From Casuarina equisetifolia (taxonomy: Eukaryota > Streptophyta > Magnoliopsida > Fagales > Casuarinaceae): a stretch of DNA of 64,000 nucleotides. Location: assembly GCA_028551475.1 (NCBI GenBank), contig CM052355.1, forward strand, positions 29,787,580 to 29,851,579, written 5' to 3'. The notes beneath the pieces were generated by a model. The model saw nothing but the letters and a program-made list of their open reading frames with translations. It did no database searches and was not told the DNA's origin. Shown here one piece after another: positions 47,065-58,167 of this stretch. The number at the start of each line of letters is the position of its first letter. Within the stretch, counting starts at the first letter, position 1. Made by a program: the position numbers and the translations under genes.

Positions 47065-49450
47065 CGCTTGTCACTAGCCAACCAAGTCGCCAACTTGGCA
47101 CAACCCGTCACTTTGATATAGACCCTAGTGTGATAACGGCACTGTTGTTCCAAATGCTTCCATTGGCACAAATGGGTTGCTCCCAAAAGCGAGATGGTGG
47201 TAAACTTCATCTGCAATAACCGGAATACCCAGCTCTGTTGCTGTCTCTGCAACCTAATGTGCAGAAAAATCATAGAACACTAACGTCAAAACGACACACT
47301 AGTTGCAAAAAGGTAAAACGTAGAAACATTTATAATTATTTCTAGAAGGATAATATAAAACATATAAATATTGACTCTTTTATGAAAAATTCTAACGATG
47401 CAGTAAAGTCAGAATAGATTTAAGCTACCTAGTTATATAGCTGAATTATATTTGAATGACAAAAAGCAGAAAAAGAAAGACGAAAGCATATCCTAAGCTG
47501 CTTTAAATATTCGTATGAATAGACGCTTCCAGAAGGATTACTGTTCGGTGAAATTCTACATGCAAGTGTACATGTCGAACAAGTAATATAATGATAAGTA
47601 CAGATATCGTCCCACGAAGACTGGTGTTTACTAAACTAATTAATTACTAATGGTGAATAGATCCTAAAGTTTATCTAGCCAACAAAAATGATAAAACATG
47701 AATTTAATAACCAAATTTAATCTAAAATTGATAAACGAAATGTGCTAGAGCTTCTAATTTCTCCTAATTACTTAGTACAAATGTTGATCATTTATGCTTG
47801 CAAGATTAATTCTATTCATGTGATGGTAGAATTTCCTAATTTATTCACTACCCTATGTTTAGGTGTAGCGAACCTACTTAATTCATTAACTCATTGTATG
47901 TCTACATATGAATTAAATGAACTAAGTGCATTAAGATATGTGAATATTCCAGTTTACACCTAAAGCCACACAAATCATATGGTATATTTCTATCCATATT
48001 AATTTATGGTTGCATATTACATGAAGCAACTGCATATCGTCGTCGTTCGAACTCAAATATGCAAATCAGATCATCTAAGTAGTAGCTAATCACTTAAACG
48101 CATTAAAATCAGTAACATGCAACTTCACATTCATAAAATACCTCACAATCATAACATTCATACGTTATAATTAAGTTTCATCATAGCTCTAATACAATAA
48201 ATTAAAATAACATATTTACATAAACTAAATTAGTGCAAGAAATTAAACAACACATTCTGTAAATTAAAAACATTAAGCTGTCACCAAAAATGTCTTCAAA
48301 TCACAAAAAGGCTGCATAAATCTGCACATAAGGGGGAGATGAAGAATCTGTTTGAAGAACGGAAGAAAAACGAGCTGAAACGCGCCGTCACGCGCTCCCG
48401 CACGCGTCTCCACGCGCCGGTGACACGCGCCGCCGTTCGCCGCCACGCGCCGCCGTCCGCCGCTAGTCTTCACAGAAACTTCCAGAAATGTAGATCGGGA
48501 TGCCTAGGTTGCAGATCTGCAAAAATATCCCGAGAATCCGCCACAGAAACGCGTAGATCTGACGAAAGGACAAAGTCGGCGTTCGCACTTCTTCGCCGGA
48601 AAACCGTCGGAAACCGCACAAATCTGCTACAGAAACATCGAAAATCATACAAGGGGCTCAGATCCGCTCTTTCCTCGCTGAAAAATGCCCATAAACGACC
48701 GAGAATACAACTGGGATCACCGAAAAATGCCGAACGTCGCCGAAAACGCCGGTAGAAGCGGCGTCGGGTCTGCTGTCGCCTGACCCTCAACCTCTTCGCC
48801 CGGCGCTCGGCTTATCCGGCGAACACCCTCTTCTCTCTGATTTCGCACTCTGCTCCCTTTTTTCGTTTGTTCTCTCCTTCCCCACGATCAAAGCCCGACT
48901 GCCTCCTTTTCCCTTTTCTATTTTCGTTCCTTCCTCACGTGCTTTCCTTTGTGAGCTTAATTGCTTCTTTTTCTCTCTTCTTTTTCTTCCAATTTTTGCT
49001 TCATTTCCTTACTTTTCTTCCATTTTGGATTTGCTACCTAAAATAACAAAAACATACTTAAATACAATTAAATATAAATATAACTTAATAAAATTATATT
49101 AAATATAACCTAAAATAATAATAATAACTCTATATAAAATAGAGTTATCAATTACCAGGTTTGTGATGACCATGGAGACAATATTCTCATCAGCAAGAGC
49201 TTTAACGCTTTTAAGATCAACCTCCCAACCATTTTTTGGATCAAAATCAAAATGACAGACTTCAAGATTTATAGACACAGCATAGGAATAGTACAATGGG
49301 AAGCAAGGTCTTGGAACCAGCAAGTTGACACCTGGGAGGGCAAGGGCTCTCAATGTTATTTCAATGCCTTGTATCCAGGCAACTGTGAGATATACATCAC
49401 TTGGAGATAACATGTATGGAAGATCTCGGGACAGATACTCTGCGACAGCT
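47065..49450 (-). pseudogene. Tyrosine aminotransferase-like gene fragment (two exons)
   Basis: PLP-dependent class I aminotransferase of the plant tyrosine/nicotianamine aminotransferase group (tyrosine to 4-hydroxyphenylpyruvate in the tyrosine-derived pathways). The upstream exon, 49450-49159, encodes 'AVAEYLSRDLPYMLSPSDVY', then 'NLLVPRPCFPLYYSYA' and 'GWEVDLKSVKALADEN'. It begins at an acceptor (ataag|ag) and dissolves after 'MVITN', where 'PGNPCGN' would follow (apparent 1-bp loss). The downstream exon, 47253 to about 47065, encodes '[20 protein letters not shown]' and '[14 protein letters not shown]'; it then has a 1-bp loss before 'VITLGSISK', and a TGA where the family has the Arg after the PLP Lys. 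The active-site Lys codon (SISK) is present but out of frame. The intervening 1.9 kb holds unrelated sequence. Confidence 0.9.
47280..49140. other. Foreign-looking insert between aminotransferase exons
   Basis: About 1.9 kb that does not look like intron sequence. It includes 'gataagtacagatatcgtcccacg' in parts near 47594 ('gtcccacgaagactgg'), a motif I associate with plant LTR-type repeats, and a sharply GC-rich, CpG-rich core at 48360-48840 ('acgcgccgccg' repeated). AT-rich flanks follow. No coding domain and no clear termini or target duplication were found. Probably an old, incomplete transposable element. Confidence 0.45.
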
Positions 49451-49767
49451 CTTATATAAGTATTCATACATCATCTCAAATTCCATTGAAATTAACACTA
49501 TGTGGCATAAAAATCTTGTGCCACATCAATTATGTATCTAAGATTCATAAACATAAACATCTACATATATCTATTTGGTATTAAGGGGACAAACGCATTA
49601 TCCAATAATAAATTTGGAAGGTTATCAACCACTTTCTGAGACTAAAATAAATGGCAAGGGTGGCAGCAAGACTTGTCTTAGTTAGAGCAAAACCTAGGGA
49701 GATTTCTACAAACAAGTGAAAAAAAAAAAAAAAAGAGCATCAAAACCTATCACGAAAGCTACTTCAC

Positions 49768-50685
49768 CTGCTCATTTTGGCGACCCGCATATGCAATTCC
49801 AAGGCCCTTTTTTGCACCAATTCGAATGGATGGATCTTCCTTATCTACATTAAAAGTGTCAGTGCCTTAGAAAATGAGGTTACATAAGATGGAGGTGTAG
49901 TCTAGGATCAAGTGCTCTTCCTTATCTATAATTGAAAGTCAGGTGCCCAATTGATAAAGGGTAGAGAAATCCTAGTTCATTGAAACCACATATAGTTAAG
50001 AAAAAAGATTCACGAAGCCATCCTATTATTTTTTTGTTTAAAATAAAGGTAATTCATGAACCCATTTAGTACTTTTAATACATATATCATTATTAGACTT
50101 TCTATTTTCACCATTACACTCGTGCATAGTACAAGGCTTAGCCAAAATACATATCAACTTTAACAAAATTTGCCACCTCTAGAATAAACTGATAGGACCA
50201 CCCTAATTGTCTATTACTCATGGAAAAAAAATCACATTCATTTAACAACCTTATATCTAAATTCTCTTTTCTCATTCAATGAACTATTCCTCTCACATCA
50301 ACATTCAAAGTTAATATGAAAAAGCAAAATGTGAACCTCTTTTAGGAACCAAAACTGATGAAGTATCACCAAAAAGAAATGCACAACCAAACATGAGTAA
50401 TACAATAGAAAGACAATAAATTTCACGGAATAGAAATAGAAATTGAAGGAAAGAGTTCCACAATGTCTAACCCTAACATGGGTATAATTTCTAATCTCAA
50501 CTGAGGAAATGTAAAAAACATAACCCTAATAGGTAAGACTAACAACCACACAAATGGCTAGAGAGTAGACCAAAAAAGGAATTACCTCATGCTCTTAGGT
50601 GCAACCTTCTGCATGCCAAGATCAGGATCCTGGACCTTTTCCACATATAGTTCCAACTGTTGCTTCAACACAAATCCTCATCCGA
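49768..50685 (-). pseudogene. 26S proteasome subunit RPN1 fragment (two non-adjacent exons)
   Basis: RPN1 (PSMD2) is the large base subunit of the 19S regulator that binds ubiquitin-like shuttle factors. The exon at 50685-50586 encodes the N-terminal signature 'SDEDLCLKQQLELYVEKVQD' then 'PDLGMQKVAPKSMR', with acceptor 'attgcag' and donor gag|gtaatt. The exon at 49844-49768 encodes 'DKEDPSIRIGAKKGLGIAYA' then 'GRQNEQ', a proteasome/cyclosome-repeat motif, with acceptor 'aatgtag' and donor cag|gtgaag. In the intact protein these peptides lie several hundred residues apart, so all exons between are missing even though both exons keep splice sites. On the same strand as the aminotransferase fragment, 0.3 kb away. 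Confidence 0.87.
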
Positions 50686-51374
50686 CTGCAATAAACAAAT
50701 CACACACCACATCATTTTAACCCACATATAATTCCCTAATAGAAAAGGGTATAAACATCTAGAAAATGAAAAATTCATGAGGCCCTAGCAAACTCAAAAC
50801 CTATCATACTCTGCTTGTTGAAAAACTTAAGAGAAAAATATTTCACCTTTACCATCATTCCTACAAGAAATGATTAAAACAAATTTCGCTCCATAGGGTT
50901 CAAAGTCAATCATTATTACAACATCTAGTTTTCCCTACTTTCCCAAAGCCACCATTTCTAGCCCTGCATTTCTAAGCAACTAATTACAACGAAATTCGAA
51001 TTAATAAAAAAATGATAAAATTTATTGTCTTCAACTCCTAGTTTTGAAATCAAATTAAGGCTCCACACATGGAAATCCATCAATACTAGTTGCCTAGTTT
51101 GTCAAAATAGATTGTTGAGAAAGAAACCAGACAATTTGACGGAAAGTCTAAGCCCAATCATCTTCAATCAGTCAAATACCATACTCCAGAATCGAATTCA
51201 ACAACAAGACCACAAAACTAATAAAGAAACTGGCATATACTCATAAATTATAGGAAACCTAGATGGCTAAATACAAGTAGAAAAGGCTACTAGAACGAGA
51301 GGTGGAAAAAAGTAAAAAGAAAAAGAAACAACCGTAGTCAGTGTGGCCTCAACCGAAGAGTCATAATCCTAAAT

Positions 51375-51490
51375 CAACCCATGAATTCCTTGTTCCACAT
51401 AAACTCATCAGAGCTCAGACTGTCCTCTTCTTCACCTCCCCAATACTTTCTAAGAGTCGTGGTAGTTGACGGGCCAACGTAGTCGCCCAG
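51375..51490 (-). pseudogene. Unidentified conserved-looking exon
   Basis: A minus-strand frame reads 'GDYVGPSTTTTLRKYWGG' then 'EEEDSLSSDEFMWNKEFMG' and a stop. The acid-rich, Trp-containing sequence looks like a real plant protein, but I cannot name it. It is third in a row of minus-strand host exons, after (3' of it) RPN1 and aminotransferase pieces. A slightly different frame just upstream ('IHYGGPG') may be its beginning, displaced by a small indel. Confidence 0.4.
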
Positions 51491-51849
51491 GGCCACCGTA
51501 GTGGATCATTTGAGGAGCTTCTTCTTAGGCAGGAAGACTTTGGTCTGTCTGTCTTGGGTTTGGCACAGGTGTGTTTAGGGGGTCATGAGAGATAGGTGCG
51601 GCGGTGGAGGTCCTAAGATACGCTCGGGCCGGGCAGTTCTTGTGAGGAGAAAGGAAATCCGATGGCTTGTGTAACAGTAAGTCAAAGCACAAAAACAGTG
51701 GTAGCAAAAGAAATTGCCGTCCATCAGAAATAATTCCATTTCAAGTCTGCATTCCACTGGTGATATTTGACATGCCATTTTGCGTGCTATTGCCAACTGA
51801 TGTTCTTTCTCTCCTCTCTTTTCAGTCAGTTGCAATTTTTTTTTTTTAA

Positions 51850-53810
51850 GTTTGTCCCAATGCTGATTTTTATTTTTATTTTTATTTTTTTTAATGAACC
51901 AGCTGATTCAATGAAAGGAAGCCATCTGGATAAAAGAATCAAATTGAAGAAGCTTTGTAGGTGGAATACGCGACCTGCTCAATCATATGAAGGCAATGAA
52001 ATTGAGTCAATACATTAGGTGTTGAACCATGGAGTTAAGACTTCCAGGCCTTCAGCAAACGAGGGCAAGCAGAAGCGAGGAAAGGCTTTTTCTTGTAGCA
52101 ACCGCGTTGCGAACAAGAAGCACATTTCTCATTTTCCAAAGATCTGTGCTTCGTACAATGTATAACATGTCTCAACAAACCCACCAGCAATTAGTTACGG
52201 TGAGCCGTGCGTAAGTCTTATACTTTGGACTCCACATATGTACCGGAGATAGTTACAAATTAAATAATGAAACAGTTAAACAGTCTTAGCACCTACTAGC
52301 TAGATGTAAATTTCAGTATATCACCACAGCCTCTGGATAAGTGGTAAATGCTCTTGTTATACTAGCCCATTGCTTGGGTTCTGATCTGTTGTGCTCATGT
52401 CATACACACCTCTGTGGGATTGCGTTTAATACCCTTTACTGAATTGCACTTTGGACATGGTTAGGGGGTGCTGGGTATCCCTCTTTTCCACCGGGGAGGG
52501 GAAAGGAAGGAAAAATCATGATTTCATTATTGTTCTAGTCTGTGCCAAAGGTTCGGACTAATCCTCACCGCTCGTTTGATTTAATTAATCCTTTTGGGGT
52601 CAGTACTTGCACTACCATCAACCAGCATAGCTGCTCAAGCCATAGAGGGAGATGATGGGAACGTAGATGTGGATGGGCTCGAGTAAGAGATGGCTCATGT
52701 TGACATAGTTTGACTTTTAATAGAAGAGTTTGGATGGATGCTGGCTTTATATCTATTTCATAGTTGGTCCAGAGGTAGCGGAACTCAAAAGATTGGTGAG
52801 CATCATGTATAGAGTTCGACGAGTTGGGTCCTATTGTAACCATTTGCCTATTCGATCACGTTCAAGTTTACTGTGGCCATGACTCAATGATACACTAACC
52901 GCGGTAATCCTTGGATGCTTAACACAAACGTGAGCACATGCATTCCACCATTGTTTCTATCCTAGCAACTAGGTTCCTCGTGGATAGGCTATGCTGAAAT
53001 TTTTGTCGTTAACTTAGTAGTGCAGAATGCAGCTGCATTCTTTTCTAATCTCTATGGCAAGAATCAACCATCAGTTTCTCTTTTTATAGGCAAGGTTTTG
53101 GGTGACTGACTGGTAATAATAAAGGAAACCTTCAATTCTCACTTCGAGTACAAATTTTTACACAACCATTTTGGATTCATTTTTGTAAATTGTTAGGAAT
53201 TGTGATCTAAATGATCAGAGGATGCATAAAGGTGTTGTGTTATTGTGCTTTTCACTAAGCAGCTGATGACGTGCTCGGACCATGGTGGATGAAGAAAATA
53301 GAAAGAAAATCACCCTCCTTCAATGAGCTATCAAGTGCAGAAACTACGGTTTTTTTTTTCTTTAAACAGATTTGAAGTATTCCCTACAAACTTTTGAATT
53401 TTAGTTCTGAATATTACTGTTTTAATACTAGGTGTACTAAAAGAGAACATTTCTATGGAGAAGAACTTCTAGAGTCGGGGTTCGAGGACTCCGCGGTACC
53501 CAGCCTGTAGAGCTTCCAATCTCTTCCAAAACCGCGAAAACCCATACAAAAGTTGAAGCCTTCGCTTTAATGGCCAACGACTTATGGACTATCCTATACA
53601 AGCGTGCTGAAGCTGTGGAAGCAAATGTGCAAAAGCTGTCCGGGGCTCCAATGCAAAGGGGAATGAGATTAACCCTGTAAGTTTCCAAAACAACCAAGAG
53701 CGGAAGCAGTAGAGAATTCATTACTATTTCCATTGACCAAAGCAGTAAGTGTAATGTTGTTGATTTCTCAGTTTTTTTTTTCGCTCTCTGTGGATGTGGG
53801 TGGTAGCGTT
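51850..53810. other. Stretch without an assigned gene
   Basis: No recognised gene or element. A coding-like frame 'MANDLWTILYKRAEAVEANV' lies at about 53560-53640 just ahead of segment C2 and might be another exon of the C gene, but it has no counterpart before C1 to test this. A minus-strand frame overlaps it. Confidence 0.4.
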
Positions 53811-54433
53811 GAAGAAGTTGTACTTGATCAGTCGGTAAAATTATCTAGTTCATCAAACATGCCAGGTGTATTACATACAGAAGCTCATGACTGCAAGCGA
53901 CATAGAAAGCTGAAAAAGAGGCTTCTAAAGTGTCAGGTGGGAAGCATGCATCTTCCCTCCCCCTTCCTCTTACGGACTTCGTTAAGTTTGCGGAAGAAGA
54001 AGCACAAAAGAAATGGAAGGTCAATTCTTGACATGAAGAATCTTAGCAGAGAACACCAGTTGGACAGAGACTACATCTCAACGGATGTGGGGCCATCTAT
54101 ATCTTAGAGTGTCCAGATACTGACCCTGGATTTAACTCCACCTCTGAGAAAGGGGACTAAATTTGTTTCAAGAAAAGGAGATAAAAATGCTGCTGCGAAG
54201 GATTTAAAGAATCGGATAGATGATGAATTTAGATAGAGAATTAATCAGAGTGGAACTGTGCTTGCAAGTCATATGCCATTGGGAAAGAGTTTTGAGTCTG
54301 TCTCTAGTTCTAGCTCTAGCTTGCTGTCAGACCCATTGGAAGCAGGGCGACCCAGCGGCCCAAAAGATAGCAAAAGAGAAGTAGTCCAGAATGGCTTCAT
54401 GAATTTTCTTGCCAGGGTCTGGAGGGCCAGAGG
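53805..54433 (+). pseudogene. Unidentified exon, C2 copy (with stops)
   Basis: Homologue of the C1 ORF. Its frame also includes an upstream part ('VEEVVLDQSVKLSSSS') before the shared 'MPGVLHTEAHDCK'. It has in-frame stops after 'DVGPSIS' and after 'DDEFR', and a 21-24-bp deletion relative to C1 ('NGDCLMEN' region). Unlike C1 it keeps a sense codon at the C1 TAG position and continues 'VVQNGFMNFL' to the donor. Each copy is damaged in a different place, so their common ancestor was probably an intact exon. Confidence 0.55.
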
Positions 54434-56160
54434 GTAAGTTACTTATATTTATCTTTCCAGTTTACATAGTTTCTGGACAAATCTATATGAGGTCACAGTG
54501 ACTGGCAGAATTTTATAAGTGGCAAAGAATTGCTACGCCAAAAGAAGGGTGGATTTGAAGTTTGTCACACTGCTTAGAGATCGTTAAGATATGGTTTCTT
54601 ATTCATATCATAGAATTTTTTTATTTTTTATTTTTATTTTTCCCAAATTGGTTGTAGGAGAATGAATCATCGAAGTGAGGTTGTTTGGTTCAGTTTTATG
54701 TACATGAGCCAGAGAAATTCTATTTCAGAACTAATGCTTCCTGGGTATCTACCATGAACCAAGATAAATCTGTGCAAAGATGAATAAGAAAGGTCTCCAT
54801 GATGAATGATTGAACTCCCTTTTTAGAATTGTACATCTACTCAAGGGTATAAAAATTAATACCCTGGGTGCATGCTGCCACTAGTAATTTTCATAATATA
54901 TCTCAAGCTCCAAGTCTTTTTTCCCCTAAAATTATGGGTATATTTCTTGGATTGTTTAGCTTTTGGTATCTTTTCTAGTATAGCGGAGTTTATACTTCTG
55001 CTACCAACAATATATGGATCCTTTCATCTTTCTTTCATCTTCCTGAATAAGTTTTCTTTGTTAAGTCCCAATATGAGTTTTTATACCCTTTCTTCACTAT
55101 TGACGTGCAACAGTGGATGAGAAGATTAAGACCAGCAACCAACTCCGCTTGATGGGACTTAAAGTCATCACGCAGACGCTGAACATTATAAGAAAAGTTA
55201 GATGAAATGGAACAATACTATGAAGAGACATGTTTAGTCCACATAGACAAGCTACATGGTCAGTCAAATGGCAAGAATAGCTATTGAATATGATAGGAAA
55301 GTGACTAGAAGCACACAATAAACATTCAAGTAAACATTCAAGTCACTGGATGACTAAGTCTATATTACCAATAACAGACATGTTATACTAATACATGTAA
55401 ATGCAGATACTCATTACTTCCGTTAATGCAAAATTTTAAAGAATAAAATTAAAAACAAAAATAGCATTCTAGGAAATTTGTTGACTTTGTTTAATTTTTC
55501 TTGGGGAGCATTGAGCATATATTCATATCAAAAAAGTCATATGCAAATATACGTATGCCATATAGTGAAACAAAAATATTGTTATTAAGAAGAGAACCTA
55601 TGCTAAACTTGAAGTAATATAGGCAACTTTTCACTTGCAACCTCCTATTATGGACATGAATAATTATCTGAAAATGCAACAGTCATTTATAAATCAAAAA
55701 CTATGGTGGAGTTACTTTAAGATGCTAGTTGACTGACATTTCATTTTATAGAAAATCAAATATTTAAAAGGGCTTATATGCTTATAGCTTATGTGCACCA
55801 TAGAGCCTTTTCTTTAGTTCCACATAATCCTTTTTTTTTTTTTCTCCAATTGCACAACCAACCCTGCTATAGACACTAGATTTAACTTATTCAAAAATAA
55901 ATTTAACTCCAGCTGATGTTCCTATGCATTGGTTTATCTCAAAATCTTCAGCCATTTCTATTTCTTCAGCCAAAAAGTCCCTTTGTATGCCCAAACAAAA
56001 ATTACCATGTCAACATACTGTCGAATTATCACAAAACCTATAAGAGGGGAACATATCAAATCATTTCTAGGTATCAGAGTCTGAGGAGAATTTGAGACCG
56101 TAGATAAGTCGAACATATACCTGGATCATGCCCAAAATAATTTCAAGGGCACCAAATTTT
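53815..56160 (+). repeat. Segmental duplication C, copy C2
   Basis: Second copy of 15110-17820. It is shorter because it lacks about 195 bp of the intron-like region and the extra tandem unit. The exon homologue is followed by the same splice donor (54433/54434). Confidence 0.9.
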
Positions 56161-56354
56161 TATTAGTGTCATGGGCTTGGCTTAGAACAACGGTGTATGG
56201 ATTCTTTTTATGTCTAGTGTCATTTAAAGGTTGGAAATAGTTCAAGAGTCAACTTCTAAGCTCATGACATTTATTATATGGATTGTAAAGGTGCTTATTG
56301 ATGTCAAATTCTATATTAGTTCCTTACTAACTGAAGCTACCTTTATAAGTAATT

Positions 56355-56535
56355 TGGATTAAACTGGAAAACAGAGTAAGCAAACTTTCTCTCAAGCAGT
56401 TTCTAAAGGAAAGAGCAACATCCCAGCTTAGAAACACACGCATTCATCAATTGAGATCTCAAAGAACAGGAAATTCTGAAAAAATTTCAAGTCCGAGTCT
56501 TCTGCAGAGAAAATTATAGCGAACTGGAAAAAAGG
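56355..56535 (-). repeat. Inverted dispersed repeat, copy 2
   Basis: Reverse-complement of 19480-19680 (see that entry). It lies just 5' of the unidentified frame at 56590-56748. Confidence 0.82.
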
Positions 56536-56589
56536 AGGGAAAATAAAAAGAAGAGGGATTAGGGTTTGACGCACCTAGTTGTGATTTTG

Positions 56590-56748
56590 ATGAAGTTCGC
56601 AGAACTGAAAAGCGAATCTACAACCCGCACAGAGGAAAATGACGCCAGCCGGGGGCTTCCGGAGCCGCTTTCCGCAATTTCCTCTCAGAATTTGAATTCC
56701 GATCTCCCCGTATCAAGCTCTGTCTTCCATCGAAACGACACCGCATGA
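56590..56748 (+). CDS. Possible first exon of an unidentified gene
   Basis: ATG at 56590 ('MKFAELKSESTTRTEEND') follows 'ttagggttt', a motif common in plant 5' leaders, and the frame stays open 53 codons with a Ser-rich, hydrophilic product. A minus-strand frame of similar length overlaps and cannot be excluded. No family recognised; CpG content is higher than the surroundings. It ends with a TGA 11 bases before 'gtagaaccgg' and has no clear continuation, since a LINE piece follows at 56854. Confidence 0.25.
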   Translation: MKFAELKSESTTRTEENDASRGLPEPLSAISSQNLNSDLPVSSSVFHRNDTA

Positions 56749-56838
56749 TGTGTTCCCGTAGAACCGGTGTCGTATCTTTGTAGTTATCTGCAATGCCCCA
56801 AAAGGCACATCTTCCCTTCTTTTTTTTAGGAGAAGAAT

Positions 56839-56853
56839 AAAAGGTATGCTTTT
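56839..56853 (+). repeat. Target-site duplication of the short LINE, left
   Basis: 'aaaaggtatgctttt', repeated with one mismatch as 'aaaaggtacgctttt' at 57253-57267. Confidence 0.85.
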
Positions 56854-57252
56854 CACATCGGAGGATGGAATGAAGAATTACTATGGATCATTAAAGGATT
56901 TAAAGGTAAAGATTTCGCTGTAAAATTTATTAAAATATCATTTTTAGCTTGTATTTATTACATTTGGACAGAAAGGAATAAAAGAAGATCTTAAAATATA
57001 TTAGTTGACATTCCAATCTTATTGGTTAAAGTAAGAAAAATTGTATGAGGGAGAGCTTCTCTATTTTATAAATATCAAATCCTCACAAGGTAATGTCTTC
57101 TTGAGTGAGATCTGGACGCTTCTAACTTCTATTTTTTCTTACTCTTAATTTATTTTTGAAATTTGTTGTAATATTAGGGTATGCCTCTGTGCTTTTGTAT
57201 ATTATATTCTATTAATGCAACTTACATTAAAAACCAAAAAAAGAAAAAGAAA
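56854..57252 (+). mobile_element. 5'-truncated L1 LINE, 3' end only (399 bp)
   Basis: Matches the end of ORF2 and the 3' UTR of the LINE at 5654-11118 and especially the copy at 61587-62578 ('ggaggatggaatgaagaatta', in shorter shared words, 'gagggagagcttct', 'atgcaacttac'). It ends in an A-rich tail and is flanked by a 15-bp target duplication with one mismatch. Truncation at insertion is normal for L1. Non-coding now. Confidence 0.92.
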
Positions 57253-57267
57253 AAAAGGTACGCTTTT

Positions 57268-57941
57268 ATTGGTTTGACACAATATTTTTATCATTAAATA
57301 AAAGATATTTAATACCATTAATATCCTGGTTTGAAGTCCACTTCAAATTTAAAAGTGAGTAAATTTTTTTATGTTTCATTGAACTTTGCTTATGCTTAAA
57401 ATTAAGAAATATTAAAAATGATATTAAAAGGTATTATATATTGTCCATCTCTGAGTTCTGGATCCACAACAGCTTTAACAGCAGGCATCCCAAGTTATCT
57501 GTTTGCTGAAAAGCTTGTTTTGATGGCGAAGCCTTGAGTCGAGACATTGGTGCAAAGAAGGTGTGGCTTTCTGCTGATGCTTTTGCAGGGTCACGCGCCA
57601 TTTTCTTGGCTCATTTGCTTTCTTTAGCTCGTCACATTATTTGGTTCAATCATGTTCCCACTTCCTCCATTCCGTGGACTGCTCTTTTTTGACCATTCTC
57701 CTGTATTTTCAAGAGCATGGCCTCCCAAACAGGGTGTCAGCCAAGCGTGCATGATTTTCTGTTGTATTTAATCTACATAAGTTAAAGATTTGATGTTCTT
57801 CTTCTTGATCCCGTTATGTACTAGCATGATCGTTATTCTCCCATTTGATACCTGTTAAAGGTTAGATTGCCATTCCAACTAATGTCTAGAGCTTCCCCTG
57901 TCTCTCTTCATGATTGAAATTTGAAATTTGAAATTTGGCAG
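57268..57941. other. Stretch without an assigned gene
   Basis: A frame 'GSRAIFLAHLLSLARHIIW' is readable at about 57590-57650 and may be an exon of an unknown gene with the next entry. Otherwise nothing is recognised. Confidence 0.35.
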
Positions 57942-58167
57942 TATTATATAGCTTTTCGATGACTTGATGAAGCAGACTTTTAATATCGTTAGAAAGGCAA
58001 TTAATTTGGCTTGTCCTGTGTTTCTAGAGCTTCCTCAATTAAGAAATGTGAGGTCAGTGGAGCTTTGTTGTGATGGTCAAGGCTATTCTTCTGCGGGAGT
58101 AGAAACATATCCTAGTACTGGTATTTTAACAGGAAGACCTGAGGCTGAACTTGAGAAAATGCTTGAA
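57942..58167 (+). pseudogene. Unidentified exon with good splice borders
   Basis: Acceptor 'ttggcag' ends at 57941 and a canonical donor (gaa|gtaagt) follows 58167. The frame 'KQTFNIVRKAINLACPVF', 'LELPQLRNVRSVELCCDGQG' and 'YSSAGVETYPSTGILTGRPE' is open from about 57955, with a TAG shortly before. The peptide looks conserved (CCDGQGYSSAGV block), but I cannot assign the family. No neighbouring exon was found within 1 kb on either side, so it may be another isolated captured exon. Confidence 0.45.

Noticed and set aside
48339-48790. Overlapping Arg-rich frames on both strands
   Set aside because: GC-rich, CpG-rich sequence lacks stop codons by composition. Frames on opposite strands are equally open, so neither is evidence of coding.
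46500-51850. Helitron termini for the TAT/RPN1 mosaic
   Set aside because: Four-base YYAG/CTRR matches are too frequent and I found no convincing terminal hairpin next to an A|T insertion point; the element class is left open.
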